In this document: positions 53,073-62,426 of the stretch, piece after piece | Layout: every line of letters begins with the position of its first letter | Position numbering within the stretch: position 1 is the first letter of the stretch | NCBI RefSeq assembly: GCF_000960995.1 | Contig: NZ_CP009434.1 | Location: 1,984,001-2,048,000, forward strand | From: Burkholderia glumae LMG 2196 = ATCC 33617 | GTDB taxonomy: Bacteria; Pseudomonadota; Gammaproteobacteria; Burkholderiales; Burkholderiaceae | Direction: 5' to 3' | Length of the DNA stretch: 64,000 nucleotides | Notes under the pieces: model-generated | The model's input: the letters and a program-made list of their open reading frames with translations, nothing else | Database searches by the model: none | What the model was told of the DNA's origin: nothing | Program-made: the position numbers and the translations under genes

Positions 53073-53957
53073 GTGTCTGCACCACCCGTCCAGAAGGCAC
53101 CGGCCTTCCGTGCTTTCGAAGCCGCCGACCTCGGCGCGGCCCATGCGCTGTCGCTCGCCGCCGGCTGGCCGCATCGCGCGGAAGATTGGCAATGGATGTT
53201 CGCGGCCGGCGGTGGATTCGTGGCGTTGGACGAGGGCGTGGTGATCGGCACCGCACTCTACTGGAAATACGGCAGCGATCGCGCCACGCTCGGCCTCGTG
53301 ATCGTGTCTGCCGAAGCACAGGGGCGCGGCATCGGCCGGCAATTGATGGAGCGGGTGCTCGGCGCACTCGGCAAGCGCGTCACGTTCCTGCATGCCACGC
53401 CCGCCGGCAAGCCGCTCTATGAAAAACTCGATTTCAAGGTCTGCGGCACGCTCGATCAGCATCAAGGCACGGTCAACCGTGTGGCGCGAGTCGAACCGCC
53501 CTCGGCAGAGCGATTGCGTGCGCTGAGCTGCGATGACGTCCCACGGGTCATCGAACTGGCGTCACGCGCGAGCGGGCTGGACCGCAGCGAGATCATCCCC
53601 ATGCTGCTCGACGTTGCGCAGGGCGTCGTGCTGGAGCGCGACGGGGAACTGCTGGGTTTTTCGCTCGCTCGCGGCTTCGGTCGCGGTTACGCCATCGGCC
53701 CGGTCGTGGCGGCACGGTCGCCAGACGATGCGCGCGCCAAGGCGCTGATCTCCCACTGGCTCGCGATCTACTCCGGTGAATTCGTGCGCATCGACGTGCC
53801 AGGCGAGGCCGGCCTCGGCGCTTGGCTGGATGCGCTTGGCTTGAAGCGCGTCGACACGGTGGTGAAGATGGTGCGCAACGCGCCGGCCGAGCCACACCGC
53901 GGCGCACCGGACGCGAGATACGGCGTATTCGGAATCCTCAACCAGGCGATGGGGTAA
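53073..53957 (+). CDS. Tandem GNAT acetyltransferase
   Basis: 294 aa. The N-terminal half is a standard GNAT domain with LVIVSAEAQGRGIGRQLMERVL; the C-terminal half (about 150-285) resembles the second, degenerate GNAT domain found in such two-domain proteins. GTG at 53073 follows AGGAG by 5 bases. First gene of a plus-strand group with an aldehyde dehydrogenase, an aspartoacylase-like hydrolase and a cupin protein, so it may acetylate the amine that the hydrolase later deacylates. Confidence 0.85.
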   Translation: MSAPPVQKAPAFRAFEAADLGAAHALSLAAGWPHRAEDWQWMFAAGGGFVALDEGVVIGTALYWKYGSDRATLGLVIVSAEAQGRGIGRQLMERVLGALGKRVTFLHATPAGKPLYEKLDFKVCGTLDQHQGTVNRVARVEPPSAERLRALSCDDVPRVIELASRASGLDRSEIIPMLLDVAQGVVLERDGELLGFSLARGFGRGYAIGPVVAARSPDDARAKALISHWLAIYSGEFVRIDVPGEAGLGAWLDALGLKRVDTVVKMVRNAPAEPHRGAPDARYGVFGILNQAMG

Positions 53958-54184
53958 GCGGCGATGGCCGTGCCGGGCGAGTCCGATCCGCAGCGCGCGG
54001 CAGTATCGGCCGAGCGCTGCGCTCAGCGCGCGCCAGCGCCTGCGTTTCGCGCCTGGCCAGCCACCGGCGAGCCGTCCGCGATCCGTCTCATTGCCTGGTC
54101 ATCGAGCACGCCGAATGATTCGCCGGCGACGCCGAACGCGATGCGTTGCTCGCCCGCACCGACTCACGCACAGGAAGCGATCTC

Positions 54185-55663
54185 ATGAGCCTCGATCTAG
54201 AAAAGCAAGCGCGCGCACTGATCCGCGCCGAGAATTTCATCAATGGGAGCTGGGTCGCCGCGGCGAGCGGACGCCGCTTCGCGGTCACCGATCCCGCCAC
54301 GGGAAAACTGATCGCCGAGGTGGCCGATAGCGGCCCCGCCGATGCGCGTGCGGCAGCCGACGCCGCCGCCGCGGCGCTGCCCGCGTGGCGCGCAATGCTG
54401 CCCAAGGAACGCGCGGCGATACTGCGCCGCTGGCATGCTCTCATCCTCGAGCAACAAGAAGCGCTTGCCGCCCTCATCTCGCTCGAGCAAGGCAAGCCGC
54501 TCGCCGAGGGCCGCGGCGAGGTAGCCTACGGCGCGTCCTATGTGGCATGGTTTGCGGAGGAGGCCACGCGCATTTACGGCGACCTCATCGCTGAGCAGCA
54601 GCGCGGCAAGCGCATGAGCGCAATCAAGGAGCCCATCGGTGTGGTGGCGGCGATTACGCCGTGGAATTTCCCGTTGGCGATGATCGCACGCAAGATCGCG
54701 CCGGCGCTGGCCGCCGGCTGCACGGTCGTCGCGAAGCCTGCCGAGGACACGCCCCTCACCGCGATTGCGCTGGTGATGCTCGCGCATCAAGCGGGCGTGC
54801 CCGAGGGCGTGCTCAATTTGATCTCGGCCTCGCGCGAGTCGGCCGTCGAGGCGGTCGGCGCATGGCTCGCGGATGGGCGGGTTCGCAAGATCACCTTTAC
54901 GGGCTCGACGCCGGTTGGCAAGTATCTCGCCCGCGAATCGGCCAGCACGCTGAAGAAGGTTTCCCTGGAGTTGGGCGGCAACGCGCCGTTTATCGTATTC
55001 GAGGACGCAGACCTGGAGGCGGCCGTGACGGGCCTGCTTGCCGCCAAATTCCGAAACGGCGGCCAGACCTGCGTCAGCCCCAACCGCGTGTACGTCCAGC
55101 GCAGCGTCTACCCGCGCTTTTCCACCATGTTGAGCGCCAGGGTAGCCGAGTTGCGCGTCGGCCCCGCCAGCGATTCGGCTTCGCAGGTCGGCCCGATGAT
55201 CAACTTGCGTGCGATCGAGAAAATCGAGCGCCACGTGGATGATGCCGTCGCAAATGGTGCGTCCGTGTTGGCGGGAGGCAGGGTGCTCACCGAGCTGGGA
55301 GTTCGGTACTACGCCCCAACGGTGCTCGCCGATGCAACATCCGATATGTTGCTGTTCGAAGAGGAAACGTTCGGTCCCGTCGTGCCGCTCTTTGCATTCG
55401 ATACCGAACAGCAGGCCGTGCAGGCCGCCAACGATACGCCATTCGGCCTGGCGTCGTACTTCTACAGCCAGGATCTGCGGCGCATCGATCGCGTCTCACG
55501 CGCACTCGAGGCCGGCATCGTCGGTATCAACGAAGGGGTGCTGGCGTCGGAAGCGGCACCGTTCGGCGGCGTGAAGGAATCGGGCTATGGCCGCGAAGGC
55601 TCGAAGTACGGGCTGGACGACTATCTGTCGATCAAATACCTGTGTCAGGGAGGCCTGGCATGA
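54185..55663 (+). CDS. Succinate-semialdehyde-type dehydrogenase (GabD-like)
   Basis: 492 aa. ENFINGSWV opening, PWNFPLAMI, FTGSTPVGK, catalytic Glu in LELGGNAPFIVFEDADL and Cys in NGGQTCVSPNRV, and the GabD-like ending GGVKESGYGREGSKYGLDDYL. Family members oxidise succinate or glutarate semialdehyde. ATG 54185 follows AGGAAG; its stop overlaps the next gene (ATGA). Confidence 0.92.
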   Translation: MSLDLEKQARALIRAENFINGSWVAAASGRRFAVTDPATGKLIAEVADSGPADARAAADAAAAALPAWRAMLPKERAAILRRWHALILEQQEALAALISLEQGKPLAEGRGEVAYGASYVAWFAEEATRIYGDLIAEQQRGKRMSAIKEPIGVVAAITPWNFPLAMIARKIAPALAAGCTVVAKPAEDTPLTAIALVMLAHQAGVPEGVLNLISASRESAVEAVGAWLADGRVRKITFTGSTPVGKYLARESASTLKKVSLELGGNAPFIVFEDADLEAAVTGLLAAKFRNGGQTCVSPNRVYVQRSVYPRFSTMLSARVAELRVGPASDSASQVGPMINLRAIEKIERHVDDAVANGASVLAGGRVLTELGVRYYAPTVLADATSDMLLFEEETFGPVVPLFAFDTEQQAVQAANDTPFGLASYFYSQDLRRIDRVSRALEAGIVGINEGVLASEAAPFGGVKESGYGREGSKYGLDDYLSIKYLCQGGLA

Positions 55664-56658
55664 CGATCGCGGCCTATCCGATCGAAATCGACTTTCCCGA
55701 TATCTCCGTCCATGCCGCGGGCAATCGGGGCGTCCCCTACGTCTATACGTTCGATTCCGGCGTGGCTGGCCCACACGTGATGATCAACGCTCTCACGCAC
55801 GGCAATGAGGTATGCGGAGCGATCGTCGTCGACGAACTGCTGCGCGCGCGGCTGCGCCCGCGTCGCGGCAGCCTCACGCTGTCGTTCGCGAACGTGGCCG
55901 CCTATGCGCGCTTCGATCCCGCGGTGCCGGACCAGGCCCGTTTCGTCGACCAGGACTTCAATCGGGTATGGGCTGCCGCGACGCTCGACGATCTCGCGAT
56001 GCGCTCGTCCGAACTCGATCGCGCCCGAGCGATGCGGCCCGTGCTCGACACGGTCGATTGGCTGCTCGATCTGCATTCGATGCACGAAAAGAGCGCGCCG
56101 CTGATCGTGGCTGGCCCGCTGCCAAAGGGCACCGAGTTGGCGATAGCCTTGGGCACGCCGGGCACGGTCATCTGTGACGAAGGCCACCCCGAAGGACGGA
56201 GGATGCGCGACTACGGAGGCTTCGGCGATCAAGCCAGCGCGAAAAACGCCCTCCTCGTCGAATGCGGGCAGCACTGGGAGAGCAGCGCGGTCACGGTGGC
56301 CCGCGACTGCGCCGCCCGCTTTCTGCTGCTGGCCGGTGTCGCCGACAGCAGCGACCTGCCGGCCGGATGGATCTCCCCCCTTCCAGGCGAGATGCGCGTC
56401 GTGCGCGTCACGGAACCCGTGGTCGCGCGGAGCATGGATTTTCGTTTCGCGGGGCCGTACACGGGCCTCGAGGTGCTGCCGAGCGCCGGCACCGTGATCG
56501 GCTGGTCAGACGGACAGGCCGTTACCACGCCCTACGACGACTGCGTCCTCGTCATGCCGTCCCTGCGCCAACTGCGGCCCGGCGTGACCGTCGTCAGATT
56601 CGGCAAAACCCTGCAGTGCATCGATCATTCGGCACGCCGACAGGAGCCAGCAAGGTGA
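55660..56658 (+). CDS. Succinylglutamate desuccinylase/aspartoacylase-family hydrolase
   Basis: 332 aa M14-like zinc hydrolase. Zinc ligands are visible in NALTHGNEVCG (His, Glu) and DLHSMHE (His). The catalytic Glu is probably that in LLVECGQHWE. The C-terminal part is a small beta domain. Relatives remove acyl groups from N-acyl amino acids, for example DoeB in ectoine breakdown. It overlaps the dehydrogenase gene before it and the cupin gene after it. Confidence 0.85.
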   Translation: MTIAAYPIEIDFPDISVHAAGNRGVPYVYTFDSGVAGPHVMINALTHGNEVCGAIVVDELLRARLRPRRGSLTLSFANVAAYARFDPAVPDQARFVDQDFNRVWAAATLDDLAMRSSELDRARAMRPVLDTVDWLLDLHSMHEKSAPLIVAGPLPKGTELAIALGTPGTVICDEGHPEGRRMRDYGGFGDQASAKNALLVECGQHWESSAVTVARDCAARFLLLAGVADSSDLPAGWISPLPGEMRVVRVTEPVVARSMDFRFAGPYTGLEVLPSAGTVIGWSDGQAVTTPYDDCVLVMPSLRQLRPGVTVVRFGKTLQCIDHSARRQEPAR

Positions 56659-57447
56659 AAGGCGAGCGAGACCCATCCGACGATGACCTCACCGATCCGC
56701 CGCGACCGGCCGATCTGCAAGGCCGCCATCGCTCGTTCATCGATATGCGGGAATTCGCGTCGCAGGCAAGCCAGGGCAGCGCGTCTCGCGACTTGCATGG
56801 GGACGACCGCTTTCTTGCCAGCCGCCGCTTCCTCGATTTGCCGCCTGGGCCGGTAAGCGCCGGCGCCATCACGCTCGCGCAAGGCAGCGGCACCGTATCG
56901 CTCCAACCCGCGGACGAATTCGTCGTCGTCGCCGACGGAACGATAAGCTTCACCCAAGGCGGCCAGACGCTCACGCTGCGGCCCGGCGAAAGCGCGGTGC
57001 TACGTCAAGGGCGCGGCGTACTCCTGGGCGGCGCCAGGGCCTGTCTCCATACCGTTCATGCGCTACCAGGGCAGCGATGGCGCCGGCGCCGGCCCCGCCA
57101 TCGTGCCGATCGACCGGGCGCCGCAGTTGGCGCCATCGGGCGCGCCTCTCGCGGAACTGCTACTCACGCCGACTCCGCGCTGCCGCAATCAGACCGACTA
57201 CCGTTCGGCCGACGGGCAATTCAGCTGCGGGACCTGGGATTCGACTCCCTATCATCGCGCCGCCATGCTTTATCACCATTATGAGCTCATGCACCTGCTC
57301 GAGGGCAGCGTGACGTTTGTCGACGCAAGCGGCCGCCGTGCAAGCTTTCATCGCGGCGACATTTTTCTTGTCGAGCAAGGTGCAAGCTGCAGTTGGGAAA
57401 GTCTCGAGCCGGTCGCGAAGGTGTACGCGATTTTTCGTCCGACCTAA
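56655..57447 (+). pseudogene. Two-cupin protein disrupted by a frameshift near 57050
   Basis: The first cupin half begins at GTG 56655, coupled to the preceding stop, with AGGAG upstream, and runs through ASRDLHGDDRFLASRRFLDLPPGPV and LQPADEFVVVADGTISF. Near 57050 that frame goes out of register. The second half continues one base over, MRYQGSDGAGAG ... CGTWDSTPYHRAAMLYHHYELMHLLEGSVTF ... VYAIFRPT, ending at 57447. In relatives, as I recall them, these halves form one chain joined about FMRYQG. A single extra base (or two lost) around 57050-57056 explains the break. Alternatively the second half is made separately from ATG 57058, which has no ribosome site. Confidence 0.7.
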
Positions 57448-57582
57448 CGGCGCATCGCGCGCAGACCACGTCTCTGATGCAGTTTTTCCGCCGGCAGTCT
57501 CTGTCTGCGGTTCGCTTTTTCGCGCCTGACGGGGGGCGCACCTGGGTACGCAAATCACGTGATGAAATTCGGAGGCCATAAG

Positions 57583-59376
57583 ATGCTGTCGTCTATTCGT
57601 GCCCGCGTCGTTCTCGCGTGCGTCGCGCTGGTCGTCTTTTCAGTCCTCACAAGCACCGCGACGGACTATTCGATAGCGAGGTCGAGCATGGAGGCTTCGA
57701 TCGCCCATGAATTGACTTCGTCCTCCAACGATCACGCCGCCGAGATCGGCGAGTGGATCGCGGGGAAAACCCAGATGATCGCGTCGCTACAAGACGTCGT
57801 TCTCACGAACGACCCTCTCCCCATGCTTCAGCAGATCGCCGTCGCGGGGGGATTCTTCGACGTCGGCGTTGGTTACCCCGACAAAACCGCGAAGTTCAAC
57901 GATTGGCCGCACCCGCCTTCCAGCTATGACCCGACAGCCCGCCCCTGGTATCAGGCCGCCGCGCAAAGCGGCAAGCCCGTTGCGATCCCCTATGTCAGCA
58001 CCAGTGGCGCGCTGCTGGTGGGGCTGGGCATCCCGGTGATACGCGACGGCGTGGTGAAGGCCGTGCTGGATGGCAATATTGCCTTGGACAGCGTGGTTGG
58101 AAACGTGAAATCGATCCATCCGACACCGTCGAGTTTCGGCATGCTCGTCGATCGCAGCGGCCGCATCATCGCGCATCCCGATCCGAAGCTAAGGCTCAAG
58201 CCGGTCACCGACGTTGCCGCCGATTTCATGAGCGTCATCACCGGATCGGCGGGCCCGGGAACCGCGCCGATGAAGATTGTGGTCGACGGGAGGACGAAGC
58301 TGGTGCGTGCGCAAAGCGTGCCGGGAACCGACTGGGACGTCATCGTCGCGCTCGACGAGTCCGAGGCCACGGCTGGCATGCGCTCGCTACTGAGTGCCTC
58401 GGTGGTGGCCCTCCTCGTTATCGTCGGCGTGGCCTCCGTCATCGGCACGGCGATTACCGCGACCGCGTTCCGCCGCCTTGGCAACGTCTGCCAAGCGATG
58501 GCGAAAATCGGCGCGGGCACCGGCGACCTGACCCAGCGCCTGAGGGACGAGGGCCGCGACGAAGTCGCCAACATCGCGCGCTCTTTCAACCAGTTCGTGG
58601 CCAAGCTTCAAGGCGTGATGCTGGAGATTCGTGGCGCGAGCGAATCGGTGGGCGCCGCGGCGAATGAAATTGCCTCGGCAAGTCGAGACCTGTCGACGCG
58701 CACCGAATCGGCCGCAGCCAGCCTGCAGCAGACCGCCGCCTCGATGGACCAGATCTCGGGAACCGTCGACCAGTCGGCCGCCGCGGCCACCGAGGCCGAC
58801 GAGCGATCGAATCTCGCCACGCAAATTGCCTCGCGTGGCGGCGAGATCGTCTCCGACGCGGTCGGCACCATGAGCGAGATCGAGCATGCGTCCAGCCAGA
58901 TCGGCACGATCATCCGCGTGATCGACGGCATCGCGTTTCAGACCAATATTCTCGCGCTCAACGCGGCGGTGGAAGCCGCGCGAGCAGGCGAACAGGGCCG
59001 AGGCTTCGCAGTCGTCGCCCACGAGGTTCGCACCCTTGCGCAGCGCAGTGCGCAGGCCGCCCGCGAGGTGAAGCAACTGGTGGAGGCGACCGTCTCGCGC
59101 GTCGCCGCGGGATCCTCGCAGGTGCGTCGAGCCGGCGAGACGATGAGCGAGATCGTCAGTAATTCCCAAAATGTTCAGTCGATCATCTCCAGCATTGCCC
59201 GCGCCTCGACCGAGCAGACGCGCGGGGTTCAGGAGGTCAATCACGCGGTCATGCAACTCGACGCGATGGTCCAGCAGAACGCGGCGCTGGTGGAGGAAAC
59301 GGCAGCCGCATCGACCGCTTTGCAGACGCAAGCCAATGCTCTGGCATCGGCAATCGGCAGATTTAAAATCGATTGA
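57583..59376 (+). CDS. Methyl-accepting chemotaxis protein with dCache sensor
   Basis: 597 aa. Membrane helix about 8-30, periplasmic double-Cache domain about 35-265, second helix about 275-300, HAMP, then the signalling domain with IAFQTNILALNAAVEAARAG. The Cache domain has YDPTARPWYQAA and a downstream Asp in VLDGNIAL, matching the amino-acid-binding pattern (Y..R.WY...D) described for dCache_1 receptors, so an amino acid or amine attractant is likely. No CheR pentapeptide at the end. ATG 57583 follows GGAGG at 7 bases. It lies beside the amine catabolic genes. Confidence 0.92.
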   Translation: MLSSIRARVVLACVALVVFSVLTSTATDYSIARSSMEASIAHELTSSSNDHAAEIGEWIAGKTQMIASLQDVVLTNDPLPMLQQIAVAGGFFDVGVGYPDKTAKFNDWPHPPSSYDPTARPWYQAAAQSGKPVAIPYVSTSGALLVGLGIPVIRDGVVKAVLDGNIALDSVVGNVKSIHPTPSSFGMLVDRSGRIIAHPDPKLRLKPVTDVAADFMSVITGSAGPGTAPMKIVVDGRTKLVRAQSVPGTDWDVIVALDESEATAGMRSLLSASVVALLVIVGVASVIGTAITATAFRRLGNVCQAMAKIGAGTGDLTQRLRDEGRDEVANIARSFNQFVAKLQGVMLEIRGASESVGAAANEIASASRDLSTRTESAAASLQQTAASMDQISGTVDQSAAAATEADERSNLATQIASRGGEIVSDAVGTMSEIEHASSQIGTIIRVIDGIAFQTNILALNAAVEAARAGEQGRGFAVVAHEVRTLAQRSAQAAREVKQLVEATVSRVAAGSSQVRRAGETMSEIVSNSQNVQSIISSIARASTEQTRGVQEVNHAVMQLDAMVQQNAALVEETAAASTALQTQANALASAIGRFKID

Positions 59377-59382
59377 AAATCC

Positions 59383-59400
59383 CTGCGAGACATCTCGCAG
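59383..59400. terminator. Hairpin, possible terminator
   Basis: CTGCGAGA / TCTCGCAG are perfect arms around CA. Read on the minus strand it is followed by GGGATTTTC, so it could end the minus-strand lipoprotein transcript. On the plus strand it lies 7 bases after the chemoreceptor stop but lacks a T-run. Confidence 0.45.
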
Positions 59401-59560
59401 CCGGGCATCGGCCCGACTGACGTTCGGCGCTGGATCGCGGGCGCGCGCGCGAGGCGAGTCACGCGCGCGCCCGTGAAAGCGATTGAGCTCGATGTCGGCC
59501 GATTGCGCCTTGCTCGCAGCGGTGCGCCACGCATCGGCCGTCCATCTCAGCGGCGCCGGC

Positions 59561-60457
59561 TCACTTGCACCACAACACCACGACGCCCCCGATTCCCGTC
59601 GTGTCCGGCAGCGTGGCGGAATAGCCGACGGCGATCAGCGGCTGCGCGGCGTCATGACCGACCACCACCGACTGGACCGACAACTGCCCGCTCGTCGCGG
59701 CGCCGTTCAGCGGCGTCTGCGTGCTGCTGAACGTGTAGGGCGTGCCATTGAGGCTCATCGACAGATTCAGGTTGTCGAGCGTGCCCGCCGCGAGATCGAG
59801 CGTGGCCGAACTCGTATTGAGCGTGCCGCTCGGGCCGCCCACGGCGTTCGCCACCTTGTCGGCGATCAGCTGCGTGCAGGCGAGCGTGCCGCTTTTCGCG
59901 GCCAAGGCCAGCGGCGTCCCGACGGCGTAGTGGACGCCCTGCTCCATGGTGTAGGTATTGCCGTCCGTGTCCATCGCCTGATTCCACCGGCCGATCGCCA
60001 CGTCGGTGCCGACGCTCTGGATCTCGGACACCACCCCGCCGTCGTCGATCCCAAGGCAATCCGACGCGGCGGCCGACGAGGCGAGCGTCGTGAACGCGCC
60101 GCTCGCCTGCTGGATCTGGCTCGAGGCGGGCGCGTTCGGCGCCGTCATGTTGCGGCCCTTCGAATTGGCTTTCGGCAGGGTCGGCACGACCACCACCGCG
60201 AGTTGGCCGTTGCTCGCCGCGACCTGCGAGGCGGACCCCGAGTAAGTGAAGCTGCCGCTGGGCCGGCATGCCACCTGGGCGGCGGGCGGTGTCGAGGCCG
60301 ACGGCGTGGACGCCGCCGGCACGGGCGCGGCGGGAGTGGAAGCCGCAGGGGCGGACGCGGCCGGCGTAGCGGCATCGTCACCGCCGCCGCATGCCGAAAG
60401 CGCCACTATGGCGAGCACGGTGTAAACAAACTGGAAGGCGCGTATGGTCTTTTTCAT
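59561..60457 (-). CDS. Secreted lipoprotein of unknown function
   Basis: 298 aa. Signal peptide with lipobox ALSAC, followed by GGGDD and a long Ala/Pro/Thr-rich linker (about 28-60), then a beta-rich domain with four Cys residues (VACRPSG, SDCLGID, LACTQL, LWCK) that may form two disulfides. No family recognised. It is likely outer-membrane anchored and stands alone. Confidence 0.75.
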   Translation of the reverse strand: MKKTIRAFQFVYTVLAIVALSACGGGDDAATPAASAPAASTPAAPVPAASTPSASTPPAAQVACRPSGSFTYSGSASQVAASNGQLAVVVVPTLPKANSKGRNMTAPNAPASSQIQQASGAFTTLASSAAASDCLGIDDGGVVSEIQSVGTDVAIGRWNQAMDTDGNTYTMEQGVHYAVGTPLALAAKSGTLACTQLIADKVANAVGGPSGTLNTSSATLDLAAGTLDNLNLSMSLNGTPYTFSSTQTPLNGAATSGQLSVQSVVVGHDAAQPLIAVGYSATLPDTTGIGGVVVLWCK

Positions 60458-60899
60458 TGAATCGCTCTGCGTGTTTTCTCGGTGTCCCCGAGACATGGTT
60501 TTTAGAAGTGATGTTGACAACCCTAGCGCTGGCCTCTCGCTAGAGGCGCGTTGATAGCATGCGCGGGCTTGCCCGGTCAAGGCGGCTCGCCTCCGTCGCG
60601 GGCAGGCCGGCAAACCGGAGCCGTCGGCGCCGGTCGCGGGGCTTGCGCGGCCCGATGCAACTGGGGATGGCGCGTGCGCTCCCTATCGATCCAGCGGCGC
60701 CCGACGGCCCATCCGCACCCGCCGGCTTCACGCGCCGCGGCCACCACGCCGCCCCCTTCCGATCCGTCGCCACGCCTGATTCGCGCCGCCGGTGTACTCG
60801 GCGCTCGACATCGCGACGTCACCGCCGCCCGTCACCGCCGCCCGTCACGTCGCGGGCCGCCAGGTCAGCCTCATCGCCGCTCCCCTTCGGCACGCCGCC
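60458..60899. other. Intergenic region before the truncated transporter
   Basis: 442 bases; promoter region of the minus-strand lipoprotein gene near 60458-60540, the rest GC-rich. No gene seen. Confidence 0.4.
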
Positions 60900-61310
60900 A
60901 TGCGCCTCACGCTCGGCCGCCGTACCGCCACCGCGCTGCTCGTCGCCGCCGTGTTCTTCCTGGAGAGCCTCGACGCCAACGTGATCGCGACGGCGCTGCC
61001 GGACATGGCGCGCGACTTCGGCACGGCGGCCGCGCATTTGTCGATCGGCGTGTCGGCCTATCCGGTGGCGCTCACGGTGTTCATTCCGATCAGCGGCTGG
61101 CTGGCCGACCGGTTCGGCGCGCGCCGCGTGTTCGCGACGGCGATCGTGACGTTCACGCTGGCCTCGCTGCTGTGCGCGGCCAGCGGCAACCTGGCCGCGT
61201 TCACGGCGGCGCGCACGCTGCAGGGCCTGGGCGGCGCGATGATGGTGCCGGTCGGCCGGCTGGTGGTGTTGCGCGACGCCGGCGAGCGCCTGCTCGCGCG
61301 CGGCCGTTGA
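60900..61310 (+). pseudogene. Truncated DHA2-family (EmrB/QacA-like) drug efflux transporter
   Basis: 136 aa. It reads as the start of an MFS transporter: ESLDANVIATALPDMARDFG, then FIPISGWLADRFGARRVFATAI and ARTLQGLGGAMMVPVGRLVVLR. These match helices 1-4 of 14-helix efflux pumps of about 470 aa. After LRDAGERLLARGR it stops, so about 70% of the protein is missing. No continuation is found downstream, where a phoD fragment begins instead. Probably a deletion remnant. Confidence 0.75.
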
Positions 61311-61469
61311 GGCCGGCGTAGACGGGGCGAGCCGCACGCAACCCGCCTCGCGACGGACATGAAGCCCGCCGGTGGCGCGCGAGCGCGCGGCACACCCGCT
61401 TGTTCCGAGGCGCGACCGGGCATGCCGGCGGTCACGCTGACGTAATACGTTCTCTTTGCTGTCGTTGCG

Positions 61470-62056
61470 CTGACAACAACGCGAAATCAACCATGGACCG
61501 CCGCCACCGGCACGCTCGCCGCCTGCTCCGACGACGACGTGATGAACTGCGATTCGTGGGACGGCTACCCGACCCACAAGGCCGCCGTGCTCGCTTCCTG
61601 AAGCAGGCCAAGGTGTCGAACGTGGTGGCCATCACGGGCAACCTGCACGCGTTCCAGGCCGGCGTGGTGCGCAACCAGCCGGACCCGGCCGCCGGCACGC
61701 CGGTGCTGATCGATTTCGTCACCGTCGGCATCAGCAGCGCGTCGTTCTACAGCTATATCGTGCCGCAGACCGCTGGCACGCCGTATCAGGCGCTGCTGCC
61801 GCTGCTCGGCGTCACCGAGGGGGCGAGCTTCGACGCCGCGCTGCGGGCCTTCAACCCTGACCTGGCGTTCGCCGATCACGACGCGCAGGGCTACGCGTCG
61901 GCCATGGTCACGGCCGACGCGTTCTCGGTGGTCTACACCAAGGTCAAGCCGCTCATCGCCGACGGCAGCGCGCCCGCCCACCCGGTGCTCAAGCGCGCGC
62001 GACTGAGCGTGGCCTCGGGCAGCCACGCGATCCAGGTCACGCCGCTCGCCGGCTGA
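61470..62056 (+). pseudogene. phoD: Alkaline phosphatase D (phoD) C-terminal fragment, frameshifted
   Basis: The C-terminal part of a PhoD-type phosphodiesterase/alkaline phosphatase. In the first frame TRNQPW ... CSDDDVMNCDSWDGYPTHKAAVLAS is followed by a stop near 61598; in the next frame it continues LKQAKVSNVVAITGNLHAFQAGVVRNQPDPAAGTPVLIDFVT to FNPDLAFADHDAQGYASAMVT and ends at 62056. The N-terminal two thirds are missing and one base has been lost near 61600, so it cannot make a working enzyme. Confidence 0.75.
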
Positions 62057-62189
62057 GCCGCGGCGGGCCGCTGGACACGCATCGGACCGCTACGGCTAGG
62101 TCGGCTTACCCCGGCTCGAGCGCGCGCGTCGCGCCGTGCCTCGCCGCCGCGGTGGCGCTCGTGCGCGACGCGCCGCCGTCCGAGCGCGA

Positions 62190-62423
62190 TCACGAGCGCG
62201 GCGCGGCGCCCGCCTCGCTCGCGGCCCGCGCCTCCTTGGCCTTCTTGGCCGCCTGATGATGGCCGATCGCGCAGCCCGCGGCCGCGCCCAGCACGGCGTG
62301 GTGACCGGCGACATGACCGGCCACGCCGCCCACGGCGGCTCCCTTCAGGCAACCCGCCGCGTCGGCGACATTGGCCACGGCCAGCAGGCCCACACACGAG
62401 ACAGCAATCCACAGACGTTTCAT
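62190..62423 (-). CDS. Small secreted glycine-rich protein
   Basis: 77 aa. Signal peptide to about residue 22 (ending ADA-A), then GCLKGAAVGGVAGHVAGHHAVLGAAAGCAIGHH, a glycine-zipper-like stretch with two Cys, and a basic tail. Similar small proteins are common in Burkholderia and their role is unknown. AGGAG lies 7 bases before ATG 62423 and 4 before a neighbouring ATG at 62426; the former spacing is better. Confidence 0.65.
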   Translation of the reverse strand: MKRLWIAVSCVGLLAVANVADAAGCLKGAAVGGVAGHVAGHHAVLGAAAGCAIGHHQAAKKAKEARAASEAGAAPRS

Positions 62424-62426
62424 CAT

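Noticed and set aside
60900..61310. Reading the transporter fragment as a functional small membrane protein
   Set aside because: It matches only the first helices of a 14-helix pump and stops abruptly, so remnant status is more likely.
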